A model generated the notes under the pieces. The model ran no database searches. It saw nothing but the letters and a program-made list of their open reading frames with translations, and had not been told where the DNA came from. Positions 44,962 through 54,852 of a stretch of 64,000 bases of DNA are shown piece after piece. Location: assembly GCA_024275575.1 (NCBI GenBank), contig JAJRYV010000134.1, forward strand, positions 62,001 to 126,000. The letters run 5' to 3'. Source of the DNA: a bacterium (GTDB lineage Bacteria > Zhuqueibacterota > Zhuqueibacteria > Zhuqueibacterales > Geothermadaptataceae). Positions within the stretch are counted from its first letter, which is position 1; every line of letters starts with the position of its first letter. A program made the translations under genes and the position numbers.

Positions 44962-46137
44962 ATGAATAAAACCAAAACCGCTGTTTTACTTGCGCTGCTA
45001 CTGCTCGACGTAACCATATTACCGGCACAAAAACTTGTCGATTCCCAACTTGTTTTTCCACCGCAGGAAAAACATGTGCATAGCAGCAGCATCGTCGCCT
45101 GCCCCAACGGTGATCTGCTGGCGTGCTGGTTCGAAGGTTCCGGTGAGCGCAGCGCCGATGATGTGCGCATCCGCGGCGCCAGATTAATCCGGGGTGCAAA
45201 AAGCTGGAGCCCGGTCTTTGAAATGGCTGATACGCCCGATTATCCCGATTGTAACCCAGTCTTGTTTCTCGATAATGAACAGCGGCTTGTGCTTATATGG
45301 GCTGTCGTGCGCGCCAACCGCTGGGAAGCGGCTGAGTTGAAATACCGGATTTCCAATGATTTTCAGAAAGCCGGACCACCGCAATGGCAATGGCAAGATA
45401 TCATTTTACTGAAGAATAAGGATAGATTTCGTGATACCATCCGTGAGGGTTTTGACAAATTGCCATCGACCGGCCATACCTGGGCTGAATATGCGCCGGA
45501 ATATGAACGATTGATTCTCGAATCCGCCGCTGATGCGGTCAAACGGGAAATGGGCTGGATGCCCCGTATCGCGCCGACAATATTACCCGGCGGACGCATT
45601 TTATTGCCGTTATATTCCGATGGCTTCAATCTGTCGCTCATCGCAATTTCCGATGACAACGGCGCTACCTGGCGGCCCTCGGCACCCATCGTCGGGCGTG
45701 GTAATGTTCAACCGGTTATTTTCCGGCGTAAATCCGCTGAATTACTCGCGTTGATGCGCGATAACGGTAACCCGCCAGGGCGAATTATGCAAAGCTCTTC
45801 CCGCGATAACGGTGAAACCTGGTCGCCGGTTATGGATATCGATTTGCCCAATCCCGGCGCCAGCATCGCCGGACTTGTGCTTGAAAATGGCGTTTGGTGC
45901 CTGGTTTTTAACGATCAGGAAGAGGGGCGCTTTAATCTTTCTCTGGCACTTTCCCGCGATGAAGGAAGATCCTGGGTTATAAAAATGATTATTGAAAAGT
46001 CGGCAGATGAAAAAAATCAATTTTCATATCCTGCGATCATTCAATCTGCTGATGGACGAATTCATCTCACATATACGTGGCGCCGGGATAAAAAAAGTAT
46101 CAAACATGTCATTCTTGATGAAATTCATAAAGAATAA
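44962..46137 (+). CDS. Secreted sialidase-like BNR-repeat protein
   Basis: The protein has 391 residues with a signal peptide ending near ILPAQ. It is a six-bladed-propeller type: Asp-box-like motifs occur in SDDNGATWRP, SSRDNGETWSPV and SRDEGRSWVI, and the N-terminal block HVHSSSIVACPNGDLLACWFEGSGER is typical of exo-alpha-sialidase-family domains. Similar proteins act as sialidases, but many relatives hydrolyse other sugars or only bind. Arg residues needed for a sialic-acid pocket cannot be confirmed by eye. It precedes the GH2 enzyme on the same strand and probably shares a pathway with it. Confidence 0.75.
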   Translation: MNKTKTAVLLALLLLDVTILPAQKLVDSQLVFPPQEKHVHSSSIVACPNGDLLACWFEGSGERSADDVRIRGARLIRGAKSWSPVFEMADTPDYPDCNPVLFLDNEQRLVLIWAVVRANRWEAAELKYRISNDFQKAGPPQWQWQDIILLKNKDRFRDTIREGFDKLPSTGHTWAEYAPEYERLILESAADAVKREMGWMPRIAPTILPGGRILLPLYSDGFNLSLIAISDDNGATWRPSAPIVGRGNVQPVIFRRKSAELLALMRDNGNPPGRIMQSSSRDNGETWSPVMDIDLPNPGASIAGLVLENGVWCLVFNDQEEGRFNLSLALSRDEGRSWVIKMIIEKSADEKNQFSYPAIIQSADGRIHLTYTWRRDKKSIKHVILDEIHKE

Positions 46138-46195
46138 AACATAGCTGTTCCGCCGAAGATGTCCACGTTATGTTTCAGAAAATCACAAAAAATAT

Positions 46196-46256
46196 AGAGC
46201 GAAGCGATGTCCTGAGCTTGCCGAAGCGAGCATCCCGCCGGGCGGCACGAACTTCG
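46196..46256. repeat. Dispersed CCTGAGCTTGCCGAAGCGA repeat copy
   Basis: CCTGAGCTTGCCGAAGCGA at about 46212-46230 matches the blocks at about 22530 and 61394. It lies directly before the GH2 gene, ending close to its start. Confidence 0.55.
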
Positions 46257-46278
46257 GGAATTGAAGAATTATGAAAAC

Positions 46279-48849
46279 ATGACAAATAAAACCCAATTGC
46301 ACAGCGGCTGGCGCATTCAGGCTGCATCTGAAATTGCCGCACCTGTGGAATTCATCGCAGCGGCAGGATTTGACGCAAGTGATTGGCACGATGCTCGATT
46401 ACCCGGCACCGTGCTTGGCGCGCTGGTCTGCGAGGGCATTTTCACAGACCCTTTTCGCGGTACGAATTTAGAAAAAATTCCGACTGAAATGTTCAACCAA
46501 CCGTGGTGGTATCGCAAAGAATTTTTCGTTGCTGAGGTTTTACCGGCAAAATATTCTTTGCTCGAAATCGACGGCATCAACTACCGGGCGGAAATTTGGC
46601 TCAACAGCATTGAAATCAGTAAAAACAATCCTGTCCGGGGCGCGTTTCGCCGTTACGTCTACGATATTTCAGATGCGCTGACTGCCGGAAAAAATGTGCT
46701 CGCTCTCAAAGTCAGCCCACCGCAGCCCGGTGATTTTTCCATCGGTTTTGTCGATTGGAACCCGCCGCCGCCGGATAAAAATATGGGCATTTTTCGCCCT
46801 CTGTGCTTGCATCAACACCGCGGCGTCACGCTCTCAAATCCTTTTGTATCGGCTGATTTCAATACTGCTTTCACCAGCGCCGATTTAAAAATCGCTGTTG
46901 ATTTACAGAATCATACTGCGGAAAAATCGCGCTGTAAACTGAGTGTTGAATTCGATGGGAAAATTCTGATAAAATCTGTGGACTTGCTGCAAGCTGAACA
47001 GCGGCATATCAAATTGACGAGCCTGGAATTTTCGCAATTACACCTTAAAAATCCGCGCCTGTGGTGGCCGAATAATATGGGTGAACCGGCGCTTTACTGT
47101 ATAAAAATATCACTCGAAGTCGATGGTCTTGTTTCTGATAGCCATTCTTTCTTTTTGGGATTGCGACAGATCGATTCGTGGCTCAACGCTGCAGGCCATC
47201 GTATCTTTGCCATCAACGGGCGGGAGATTTTAATCAAAGGGGCAGGCTGGACCGACGATATTTTTATTCGTGATAATAACCGTTCGTTGGCTGCACAAAT
47301 TCGTTATGTCAAAGAGATGAATTTGAACTGTATCCGGCTCGAAGGTTTTTGGGGAAAAGATCACCAGTTATATGACCTGTGCGATCAAAACGGTATTTTG
47401 GTCATGGTCGGCTGGAGCTGCCACTGGGAGCATGAACAATATCTCGGCAAACCTGTCGATGAGCGTTTTGGCGGTGTAACCGAAGCTGATGAAATCGAAC
47501 TTGTGGCCGAGTCTTTCCGCGATCAGGTCTTGTGGCTGCGTCATCATGCCGGCATTTTTTGCTGGACACTCGCCAGCGACATGGTGCCGCATGCGGATTT
47601 GGAAGCGCATTATATAGAAATTTTGCAGGAAATCGACCCGGTGCGGCCACGGCTGAATTCCACCGGCGGCGTTGGCAGCGACCAGAATATCGTTACGAAT
47701 TCGATTATCGAAAGTGATCTCACCGGTTCATCCGGTCTGAAAATGCTCGGCCCTTATGCTTATACGCCGCCGGTTTACTGGTACGCCGATAAAAAACTGG
47801 GTGGCGCCTATGGATTTAACAGTGAAACCTGTCCCGGCGCCAACGTGCCGCCACTCGATAGCTTGCAAAAAATGTTTACTGAAGAAAATCTCTGGCCCAT
47901 CGGTCGCGAGTGGGATTTTCACGGGGGGCGCAACAGTTTTGCCACACTCGACCGCATCGTTGCCGCCATCAAAAATCGTTACGGCGAAGCTGAATCGTTG
48001 CAAGATTTCGCCTTCAAAGCGCAGATTTTAAACTATGAATTGATGCGCCCGATGTTCGAGGCTTTCCAGGTCAATTTTCCCCGCGCCACCGGCATTATCC
48101 AGTGGATGCTCAACGCTGCCTGGCCGAAAACCTCGTGGCAGTTGTATGACCATTTTCTACGGCCGAACGGTGCATTCTTCGGCGCTAAAAAGGGATGTGA
48201 ACCACAACATCTGGTGTACAACTACGGCGACGGCGGTATTTATATTGTCGATGAATCCGGCATGAACAGTGAACCGCTGACAGCGTTGGTTCGCACCTTT
48301 GATTTCAATTCCAAATTGAGGTTCGAAAAAAGAATAGCGATCGAAAATGAACAGGGAGCAGCACGATGCATTTTCCGCTTGCCCGCTATTCAGGAATTGA
48401 CTTTTCTCGATTTGCGCCTTTTGAGCGAAAATGATGTTGAACGGAGCTTGAATTTTTACTGGCTCTCGCCAATAGCGGATGTTTTGGATTATGATGCCGA
48501 ATTCGACGACTGGGCGTTTTACACCCCGACAAAAGTATATGCTGATTTTACCGGTCTCGCTCAAATGCCGCCGGTTTCGCTGGTATTTTCGCAGAAAATC
48601 CGGGTCGCCGATGATTTTACCGAAATGGAAATTACGATCGAAAATACGGGCGAAAAAATCGCTTTTTTTGTCGAATTGAATGTTGTAAAATCAGAAACGA
48701 AAATGCATGTGCTGCCCGTTTTTTGGCAGGACAATTACCTCAGCCTGTTGCCTTTTGAAAAACGAAAAATCAGTGTGAGTTTTCCAAACTATGCGCTTGA
48801 TCAAAACCGCCCGACAATAGCGCTTCGAGGCTGGAACTTGAAAAAATGA
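46279..48849 (+). CDS. GH2-family exo-beta-glucosaminidase-like enzyme
   Basis: The product is 856 residues from ATG 46279; no strong Shine-Dalgarno is seen and a TTG at 46261 is in frame. The order is a sugar-binding jelly roll (WHDARLPGTVLGALV, PWWYRKEFFV), an Ig-like domain, and a TIM barrel with NCIRLEGFWGKDHQLYDLCDQ and GILVMVGWSCHWEHE. By analogy with CsxA-type exo-chitosanases, Asp434 (LASDMVPH) is the acid/base and Glu516 (GFNSETCPG) the nucleophile; GPYAYTPPVYWYAD also fits that subgroup. No signal peptide is visible, so action on imported oligosaccharides is likely. Beta-mannosidase is the main alternative. Confidence 0.82.
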   Translation: MTNKTQLHSGWRIQAASEIAAPVEFIAAAGFDASDWHDARLPGTVLGALVCEGIFTDPFRGTNLEKIPTEMFNQPWWYRKEFFVAEVLPAKYSLLEIDGINYRAEIWLNSIEISKNNPVRGAFRRYVYDISDALTAGKNVLALKVSPPQPGDFSIGFVDWNPPPPDKNMGIFRPLCLHQHRGVTLSNPFVSADFNTAFTSADLKIAVDLQNHTAEKSRCKLSVEFDGKILIKSVDLLQAEQRHIKLTSLEFSQLHLKNPRLWWPNNMGEPALYCIKISLEVDGLVSDSHSFFLGLRQIDSWLNAAGHRIFAINGREILIKGAGWTDDIFIRDNNRSLAAQIRYVKEMNLNCIRLEGFWGKDHQLYDLCDQNGILVMVGWSCHWEHEQYLGKPVDERFGGVTEADEIELVAESFRDQVLWLRHHAGIFCWTLASDMVPHADLEAHYIEILQEIDPVRPRLNSTGGVGSDQNIVTNSIIESDLTGSSGLKMLGPYAYTPPVYWYADKKLGGAYGFNSETCPGANVPPLDSLQKMFTEENLWPIGREWDFHGGRNSFATLDRIVAAIKNRYGEAESLQDFAFKAQILNYELMRPMFEAFQVNFPRATGIIQWMLNAAWPKTSWQLYDHFLRPNGAFFGAKKGCEPQHLVYNYGDGGIYIVDESGMNSEPLTALVRTFDFNSKLRFEKRIAIENEQGAARCIFRLPAIQELTFLDLRLLSENDVERSLNFYWLSPIADVLDYDAEFDDWAFYTPTKVYADFTGLAQMPPVSLVFSQKIRVADDFTEMEITIENTGEKIAFFVELNVVKSETKMHVLPVFWQDNYLSLLPFEKRKISVSFPNYALDQNRPTIALRGWNLKK

Positions 48850-49013
48850 GTTTAGCAAGGATGATAGATTAATGGCTTCTGCTCCCCGGTAAGTCGTTTT
48901 GCAAGAACATTTCGATAATTTCAGTTGATGTACAAATACAGCAATCGGTCTTCATAAAAGATCGGTACATGCTGATAAATACCCGTCCATTTTCCCAAAG
49001 AAGGAGATCAGTG

Positions 49014-50309
49014 ATGAATAAATTAGCCATCGCAGGGGGGCTGCCGGTTCGTGATGCTGCCCAAAACCCCTGGCCGAAGTGGCCGGTTTGGGATCAGGCC
49101 GAAGAAACCGGATTACTGCAGGTCTTAAGTAGCGGAGTGTGGTCTTACAATGGCCCGAAAGAAGTTGAATTTAATCAGGCTTATGCCGATTTCATCGGCA
49201 GCAAATACTGCATTTCTGCAGCAAACGGTACAGTAACGCTGCAGCTCGCTCTTGAAGCCTGCGGCATCGGGCTGGGTGATGAAGTCATCGTTCCCGGGCT
49301 CACCTGGCAGGCCACCGCCGCCGCTGTGCTCGATGTCAATGCGCGACCGGTTTTCGCAGATGTAGATCGACGTACCTGGTGTATCGATCCGCAGGATGTT
49401 CGCGCCAAAATTTCACCGGCCACAAAGGCCATTATTCCGGTGCACCTCTATGGTTGCATGGCCGATATGGACAGCATACTCGCCATTGCGAAAGAACATG
49501 CATTATTCGTCATTGAAGATTGCGCCCATAAACACGGCGGCGAATGGAAAGAGCAGAAAGCCGGGGCTATTGGCGATATCGGCAGTTTCAGCTTTCAGCT
49601 TTCCAAATTGCTGACTGCCGGAGAGGGCGGCGCTTTGACCACCAGCTCTGCAGAGCTGTGGGAAAAATTGGACGCGTTGCGCAATTGCGGCCGCCGCCCG
49701 GAGCAGGGTGGGGAAGAGCAGGATAAAGGCGCCGGTGTCTATGATGATGATGGCAATTTTATTCAGTCCGGCAATTATCGTCTCACCGATTTTCAGGCCG
49801 CGCTGCTGCTTGAAGGCTTGCGCCGTTTGCCGCAACAAAATGCCTTGCGCGAAGAAAATGCCGCTTACATGAATTCACTTTTGCAGCAAATTCCGGGTGT
49901 CGAACCCATGTTTCACGATGCGCGCGAAACGCAAAAAGTTTTTTTCAATTATTCGTTCCGCTATAATAGCGCCGAATTTGACGGCTTGCCTGCCGATACG
50001 TTTCGCCGGGCGTTGATGGCCGAACTCGGTTGTCATATCGAATCCTGCTATGAACCTTTGAACGATTGCTCGCTTTATCGACCGCATACGAAACCGGCAA
50101 GACATAAACTGAGTGAAGATTATTGGCGGCAAATCGACCCCGATACCGCGCGGTTGCCGGTTTGTGAAAAAGTTTTTAAAGAACAGGCGGTTTGTTTCCA
50201 CCATCTCGTGCTGATGGCGGATAAATCGGGCATGGAGCAGATTGCGCAGGCCATCGGGAAAATTAGGACAAACGTGGCGGAACTCATTTTACAGCCTGAA
50301 GTGGTGTAA
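49014..50309 (+). CDS. DegT/DnrJ/EryC1/StrS-family aminotransferase
   Basis: The product is 431 residues from ATG 49014, which follows AAGGAG; a longer leader from 48969 is unlikely. It is a PLP enzyme of fold type I: SGVWSYNGPKEVEFNQAYA, SAANGTVTLQLALEACGIG, FVIEDCAHKHGG and the Schiff-base lysine in FQLSKLLTAGEGGAL. Relatives aminate keto-sugars or cyclitols (for example scyllo-inosose or sugar nucleotide precursors). The oxidoreductase that follows overlaps by one base, so keto-sugar formation and transamination are probably coupled. The substrate is not identifiable. Confidence 0.88.
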   Translation: MNKLAIAGGLPVRDAAQNPWPKWPVWDQAEETGLLQVLSSGVWSYNGPKEVEFNQAYADFIGSKYCISAANGTVTLQLALEACGIGLGDEVIVPGLTWQATAAAVLDVNARPVFADVDRRTWCIDPQDVRAKISPATKAIIPVHLYGCMADMDSILAIAKEHALFVIEDCAHKHGGEWKEQKAGAIGDIGSFSFQLSKLLTAGEGGALTTSSAELWEKLDALRNCGRRPEQGGEEQDKGAGVYDDDGNFIQSGNYRLTDFQAALLLEGLRRLPQQNALREENAAYMNSLLQQIPGVEPMFHDARETQKVFFNYSFRYNSAEFDGLPADTFRRALMAELGCHIESCYEPLNDCSLYRPHTKPARHKLSEDYWRQIDPDTARLPVCEKVFKEQAVCFHHLVLMADKSGMEQIAQAIGKIRTNVAELILQPEVV

Positions 50310-51328
50310 TGATGAACGATAAAATTTTGCGAGTTGGAATTGTTGGCGCCGGGTTCATTGCGCATTACCATGCCCGCGCTGCACTCGAACAAAAAAATGT
50401 AACACTTGCTGCCGTCTGTGATCTCGATCTTGACAAGGCGCGGCAATTTGCTGAAAAATATAAAATTGCACAGATCTTGCAATCGCACATGGAGTTATTG
50501 CAGAAAAGCAACTGCGATGCGGTGATTTTATGCCTGCCCAATGCCCTGCACGTGCCGGTAGCGCTGGATTTTATCGATGCCGGGAAAGATGTTTTTATCG
50601 AAAAACCGCTTGGCGTCAATGCCGCCGAAGGCGAAAAGCTGAAAGCGGCAATGCTCGAACACAATCGCCGGGTAATGATCGGGCATATGTGGCGTTTCGA
50701 TGCACAAACTCGCTTTGTTCACGATATGATCACCGCAGGAAAGATCGGGAAAATTGTTAAAACAAAGGGTTACGGCATCCATGTTGACTGGGGCCCTGAA
50801 GGCTGGTTTACACAAAAAAGATTGGCCGGCGGTGGTGCATTGGCCGATATGGGGGTGCATGCCATCGATACGGTGCGCTTTCTTTTGGGCGATCCGCAGC
50901 CGCTCAGCGTTTATGCGGTGATCAAGACCTGTTTTGGCGATTATGACGTGGATGATCTCGGTGTGCTGATGATCCATTGGGATAATGGCGCCGTTTCGCT
51001 GGTGGAAAGCGGCTGGTGGCACCCACAGAGCGATGGTCCGGAGGCCTCGACGCAACTGGTGGGTACAAAAGGTTATGCCCGCCTTTATCCGACTTCAGCG
51101 GAAATTCCTCTGGAAAAAAATGGCGGCCGGCAAATCACCCGGCTTGCGGAAAAGGAAGAACACTGCGATCAGGCGATGTATTCGGTGCAGATGGCACATT
51201 TTATCCACTGCGTGCGCAATCATTTGACGCCGTGTCCGGGAGTTGAGGAAGGCCTGGTAGTGCAGCGCATCGTCGATGCGGCCTATCGCTCTGCGGCAAC
51301 CGGGGAAGTTCAAAAGCTGAACATTTAA
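50309..51328 (+). CDS. Gfo/Idh/MocA-family NAD(P)-dependent oxidoreductase
   Basis: The protein has 339 residues; the start codon overlaps the previous stop (TAATG), with a second ATG immediately after. The Rossmann fold carries the VGIVGAGFIAHYHARAA dinucleotide-binding loop, then EKPLGVNAAEGEKL, a hallmark of the family with the catalytic-region lysine, and GGGALADMGVHAIDTVRFLLG. These enzymes oxidise or reduce hydroxyls on sugars and cyclitols. Translational coupling to the DegT aminotransferase suggests a paired dehydrogenase-aminotransferase route for an amino-sugar or amino-cyclitol. Confidence 0.9.
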   Translation: MMNDKILRVGIVGAGFIAHYHARAALEQKNVTLAAVCDLDLDKARQFAEKYKIAQILQSHMELLQKSNCDAVILCLPNALHVPVALDFIDAGKDVFIEKPLGVNAAEGEKLKAAMLEHNRRVMIGHMWRFDAQTRFVHDMITAGKIGKIVKTKGYGIHVDWGPEGWFTQKRLAGGGALADMGVHAIDTVRFLLGDPQPLSVYAVIKTCFGDYDVDDLGVLMIHWDNGAVSLVESGWWHPQSDGPEASTQLVGTKGYARLYPTSAEIPLEKNGGRQITRLAEKEEHCDQAMYSVQMAHFIHCVRNHLTPCPGVEEGLVVQRIVDAAYRSAATGEVQKLNI

Positions 51329-51964
51329 TATCCGGCCGGCAAAAAGCGCTATGGCAGGCATGAGTAAATTAACAGGGCTGTACTCGCCGTTCTGTGCAGT
51401 GGTGCTGTATAAACTTATAAATAAAGTCCCACCGCGAGAGTACTTCTCGGATTGTTTCAGGACGAGGAGTAACAGGGAGGCTATCACATCTCTGAGCGTT
51501 GCAATACACCAATCCCACGCTGATTCAATTTACCGGTGGGATTCTCGCAGCCATTTTTTGGAAATGGGAAATGATGGATGTGCGACATTCCCGCCGGCGC
51601 GATTTCACTATAAACCCGCCATGCTCAACCTGACTATCATGAATATAATCGATTTTCTGCTGCATCATGGCGGGATTCATGATTTTTTACGGTTGTGAAC
51701 CTTGCTGTCAGAAGCGGTATTCGCAATCGTTGCGGCGTGGTAATTTGTCTTGCCGCAGCTGTTTTAGCAGGGAACGGTTTTTTGGTATCAGGAGCGCCTC
51801 ATTTTATTCCTTTCGTATGTGGATTTCGATCTGATCATACAATACCAAGTGATCAATGAGAGATGTTTTTCCCCTTTGAATTCCAGGTAAAAATTCTATA
51901 TTTGCAAACCCTCAAGCCTTTTAAAAGCCTTAAGGTTGCAGAATATATATTTCGGAGCATAAAT
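51329..51964. other. Intergenic region without a supported gene
   Basis: Open frames here lack ribosome sites and homology that I can recognise. A small imperfect hairpin, CCGCGAGAGTACTTCTCGG at 51431-51449, is present. The last part is AT-rich and leads into prfC. Confidence 0.5.
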
Positions 51965-53551
51965 TTGAATTCAAAATTAAAAACTGAAGTCGATAAAAGG
52001 CGCAATTTTGCCATCATCAGTCACCCCGATGCGGGCAAGACGACGCTCACCGAAAAATTGCTGCTTTTCGGTGGCGCCATCCAAATGGCGGGTGCGGTGA
52101 AATCGCGCAAAGCAGTTAGCCACGCCACCAGCGACTGGATGGCCATCGAAAAAGAGCGCGGCATCTCGGTCACCAGTTCGGTGATGAAATTCAACTATCG
52201 TGATTTTGAGATCAACCTGCTCGATACACCCGGGCACCAGGATTTTTCCGAGGATACTTACCGCGTGCTCACAGCGGTGGACAGCGCCATCATGGTCATC
52301 GATAACGCCAAAGGGGTGGAGCCGCAAACGCGCAAACTGATGGAAATTTGCCGCATGCGCAATACACCGATCATCACTTTTATCAATAAGCTTGACCGTG
52401 AAGGTCTGGAGCCGTTGGAGGTGATGCACGATATCGAAGAAAAGTTACAGATCGAATGCACGCCGTTGACCTGGCCTATCGGCATGGGCAAACGATTTCG
52501 CGGTGTCTATAATTTATACAAAAACAAACTGCGGCTCTTTCAGCCGGGACAACAAACGCGCGATTTCGAGGGCATCACCATTTCCGACCTCACTGATACC
52601 CGCCTCGATGCCGCCCTGGACCAGCAGGCGCAGCAATTGCGCGATGATGTTGAATTGCTGCAGGAAGCAGCCAATCCGCTGGAGTTGTCCCACTATATCA
52701 AAGCCAATCAGACGCCGGTTTTTTTCGGCAGTGCAATCAATAATTTCGGTGTGCAGGAAATGTTGGATGCTTTTGTGGAAATGTCACCGCCGCCGAAAGA
52801 ACATCAAGCGACGACACGTATCGTTTCACCCTATGAAAAAGAATTTACCGGTTTTGCCTTTAAAATCCAGGCTAATATGGACCCCGCGCACCGCGACCGC
52901 ATCGCCTTTGTGCGCATTTGTTCTGGTAAATTTACCCGCGGTATGAAAGTGCGGCACCACCGCATCGGCAAGGAGGTGACCCTGGCCAATGCGACAATTT
53001 TTATGGCGCAGGACCGCACCGCCGTGGAGGAAGCCTGGCCTGGAGATATTATCGGCTTGCACAACCACGGCACCATCAAAATCGGTGATACTTTTACCGA
53101 AAAGGAAGAACTGAAATTCACCGGTATCCCTAACTTTGCGCCGGAACATTTTCGCCGTGTACGGCTGAAAAACCCTATCAAATTCAAGCAATTGCAGAAA
53201 GGCCTGCAACAGCTTTCCGAGGAGGGGGCGGTGCAGGTTTTCAAGCCGTTAGCCGGCAGTGATTACATCCTTGGTGCTGTCGGTGTACTCCAGTTCGAAG
53301 TCACCATGGCGCGACTGAAAGCAGAATACGGCGCTGAGGCGGTGTACGAACCCGTGGATTACGCCACCGCCCGTTGGGTGAGTGCCGATGATGCGAAAAA
53401 AATGGCCGAGTTCGAAAAAGCCAAGTACAGCGATCTCGCCCGTGATGCTGAAGGTTACCTGACTTTTCTCGCCAGCAGCCAGTGGCGTTTGGAGTTTGAA
53501 ATGGAAAAATGGCCGGACATCATTTTCTCACAGACGCGGGAGTTTGATTAG
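51965..53551 (+). CDS. prfC: Peptide chain release factor 3
   Basis: The product is 528 residues from TTG 51965, preferred over ATG 51863 because CGGAG lies just upstream and the conserved protein starts at [22 protein letters not shown]; the length then equals the family norm. GTPase motifs are SHPDAGKTT (P-loop), DTPGHQDF and FINKLDREG, followed by the RF3-specific C-terminal domains ([31 protein letters not shown]). RF3 uses GTP to eject RF1 and RF2 from the ribosome after termination. It is a single gene. Confidence 0.95.
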   Translation: MNSKLKTEVDKRRNFAIISHPDAGKTTLTEKLLLFGGAIQMAGAVKSRKAVSHATSDWMAIEKERGISVTSSVMKFNYRDFEINLLDTPGHQDFSEDTYRVLTAVDSAIMVIDNAKGVEPQTRKLMEICRMRNTPIITFINKLDREGLEPLEVMHDIEEKLQIECTPLTWPIGMGKRFRGVYNLYKNKLRLFQPGQQTRDFEGITISDLTDTRLDAALDQQAQQLRDDVELLQEAANPLELSHYIKANQTPVFFGSAINNFGVQEMLDAFVEMSPPPKEHQATTRIVSPYEKEFTGFAFKIQANMDPAHRDRIAFVRICSGKFTRGMKVRHHRIGKEVTLANATIFMAQDRTAVEEAWPGDIIGLHNHGTIKIGDTFTEKEELKFTGIPNFAPEHFRRVRLKNPIKFKQLQKGLQQLSEEGAVQVFKPLAGSDYILGAVGVLQFEVTMARLKAEYGAEAVYEPVDYATARWVSADDAKKMAEFEKAKYSDLARDAEGYLTFLASSQWRLEFEMEKWPDIIFSQTREFD

Positions 53552-53564
53552 AGATAATCGAAAA

Positions 53565-53599
53565 CCGGCAAGATTGCGAAAACTTTGAGCATTTGCCGG
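53565..53599 (+). terminator. Weak hairpin after prfC
   Basis: CCGGCAA (53565-53571) pairs with TTGCCGG (53593-53599) over a 21-base loop, 14 bases after the prfC stop. There is no strong T-tract. Confidence 0.4.
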
Positions 53600-53747
53600 C
53601 CTGTATTCAGAGATCGGGGTGTGAGTGAAAATATTAAAACGGCATTTTTTTTAGTATCTGCCTGTCACTAAAATTGATCGGTGACTCTAAGCACCTGGAT
53701 GAATTGTATGGTAAAAATCTGCTCAACTTCCACAAGTTCTGCAAAAG

Positions 53748-53873
53748 GTTACTGTTTAGCCTCTCTCTCGATAAATAGCAGCGAAAACGTCCAGCTGAGC
53801 GTAACGCTCGAGCCGCTCGGCGAGCATGCCTTCGCTCTCTAATGTTCAAAAATTGTGCAGGCTAAACAGTCAC
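53748..53873. repeat. 126-base element bounded by inverted repeats, MITE-like
   Basis: GTTACTGTTTAGCCT (53748-53762) and AGGCTAAACAGTCAC (53859-53873) match in inverted orientation at 14 of 15 positions. The interior has further GC-rich self-complementary segments (AGCGTAACGCTCG, CCGCTCGGCG). No coding frame. The layout resembles a non-autonomous mobile element, though a long RNA hairpin is also possible. Confidence 0.5.
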
Positions 53874-53977
53874 TGCATAAGAGTTGTTAAAACAGCAGAA
53901 TCCTGAAATTGTGTTCAGAAAATTGAAACAAAACATGGGATAGTCATGCCAGAAAAAAACTTCTACAGCTTCTGATA

Positions 53978-54698
53978 ATGCCTGGAATTCTGATAGCAGA
54001 AACGAGTTTCGCTCAACAATGGCAGTGGACTCGTGATGATTATGTGCTCAATCCTTCAGGCATCGGTTATCAAACCAATACGGCACAGTTTCAAACTCTG
54101 GACTGGAATGACGACGGCGCACTGGAGTATTACGAGCAGGCAACGGACGATTCCTTGCGCTGGCAAAAACGCGAACTGAATTTACCTATGATCGGGCTAA
54201 CTGCAGCTATGCATGGCAGCTACGGGCTACCAAAAAAATTTCAGTTTATTGATTGGGACAAAGACGGGGATTTCGACCTTACTGCAGACAGCAGTAAATT
54301 CTGGTGGAACACAGGCAGCAATGCGAATCCAGTCTGGCGACCTGGATCTGGTCGTGGGCAATGCAGGCGGCCGGCTGCTTTACTTCATAAATGAATCGAC
54401 TGTGTTTGTGTCGGATAGGGAAAGTTCACCGCCACCAAAATTCAGCCTCGGGCAAAACTATCCGAACCCCTTCAACTCAAGCACAACCATTGCTTTTGCA
54501 TTGCCGTGACAGGTTCATGTGCGATTATCGCTTTTCGATATTCTGAGCAGAGAAGTCGCGGTTATCGTGGATCGGCAATTGACTGCCGGCTCCCATAAAG
54601 TCGAGTTTGAGGCCGCAGATTTGGCCTCAGGAATATATTTCATCCGCATGCACGCCGGCTCTTTTGAAGCGATAAGGCGTCTATTGCTTTTGAAATAA
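53978..54698 (+). pseudogene. Decayed FG-GAP/T9SS surface-protein gene
   Basis: The first part encodes a hydrophobic leader (ending TSFAQQ; the true start may be upstream) and repeat-like residues (FQTLDWNDDGALEYYEQ, FIDWDKDGDFDLTADSS) related to the gene at 20539-21259. At about 54335-54345 the frame shifts from NPVW into GDLDLVVGNAGGRLLYFINES, which looks like the join of an internal deletion. The sorting domain starts NYPNPFNSSTTIAFALP and then meets an in-frame TGA at 54507-54509, after which it continues (VRLSLFDILSREV...RRLLLLK) to 54698. Two independent lesions make it a pseudogene. Confidence 0.82.
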
Positions 54699-54852
54699 GG
54701 AAAGCCTTTTAATGCGGTAAACATAACTGCGTCCCAACTTGAACCTCAACTGTCCTTCGGTGATCTTTGATCACCAAAACCATTTGCACTTTCAGCTAAA
54801 GTTTCTATTTTATCTTAATTTTGGAACCGCTTTTATCTCAGGGAGAGTTATC

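Noticed and set aside
51351-51698. 115-residue frame downstream of the oxidoreductase
   Set aside because: Composition looks non-coding, and there is no ribosome site or domain.
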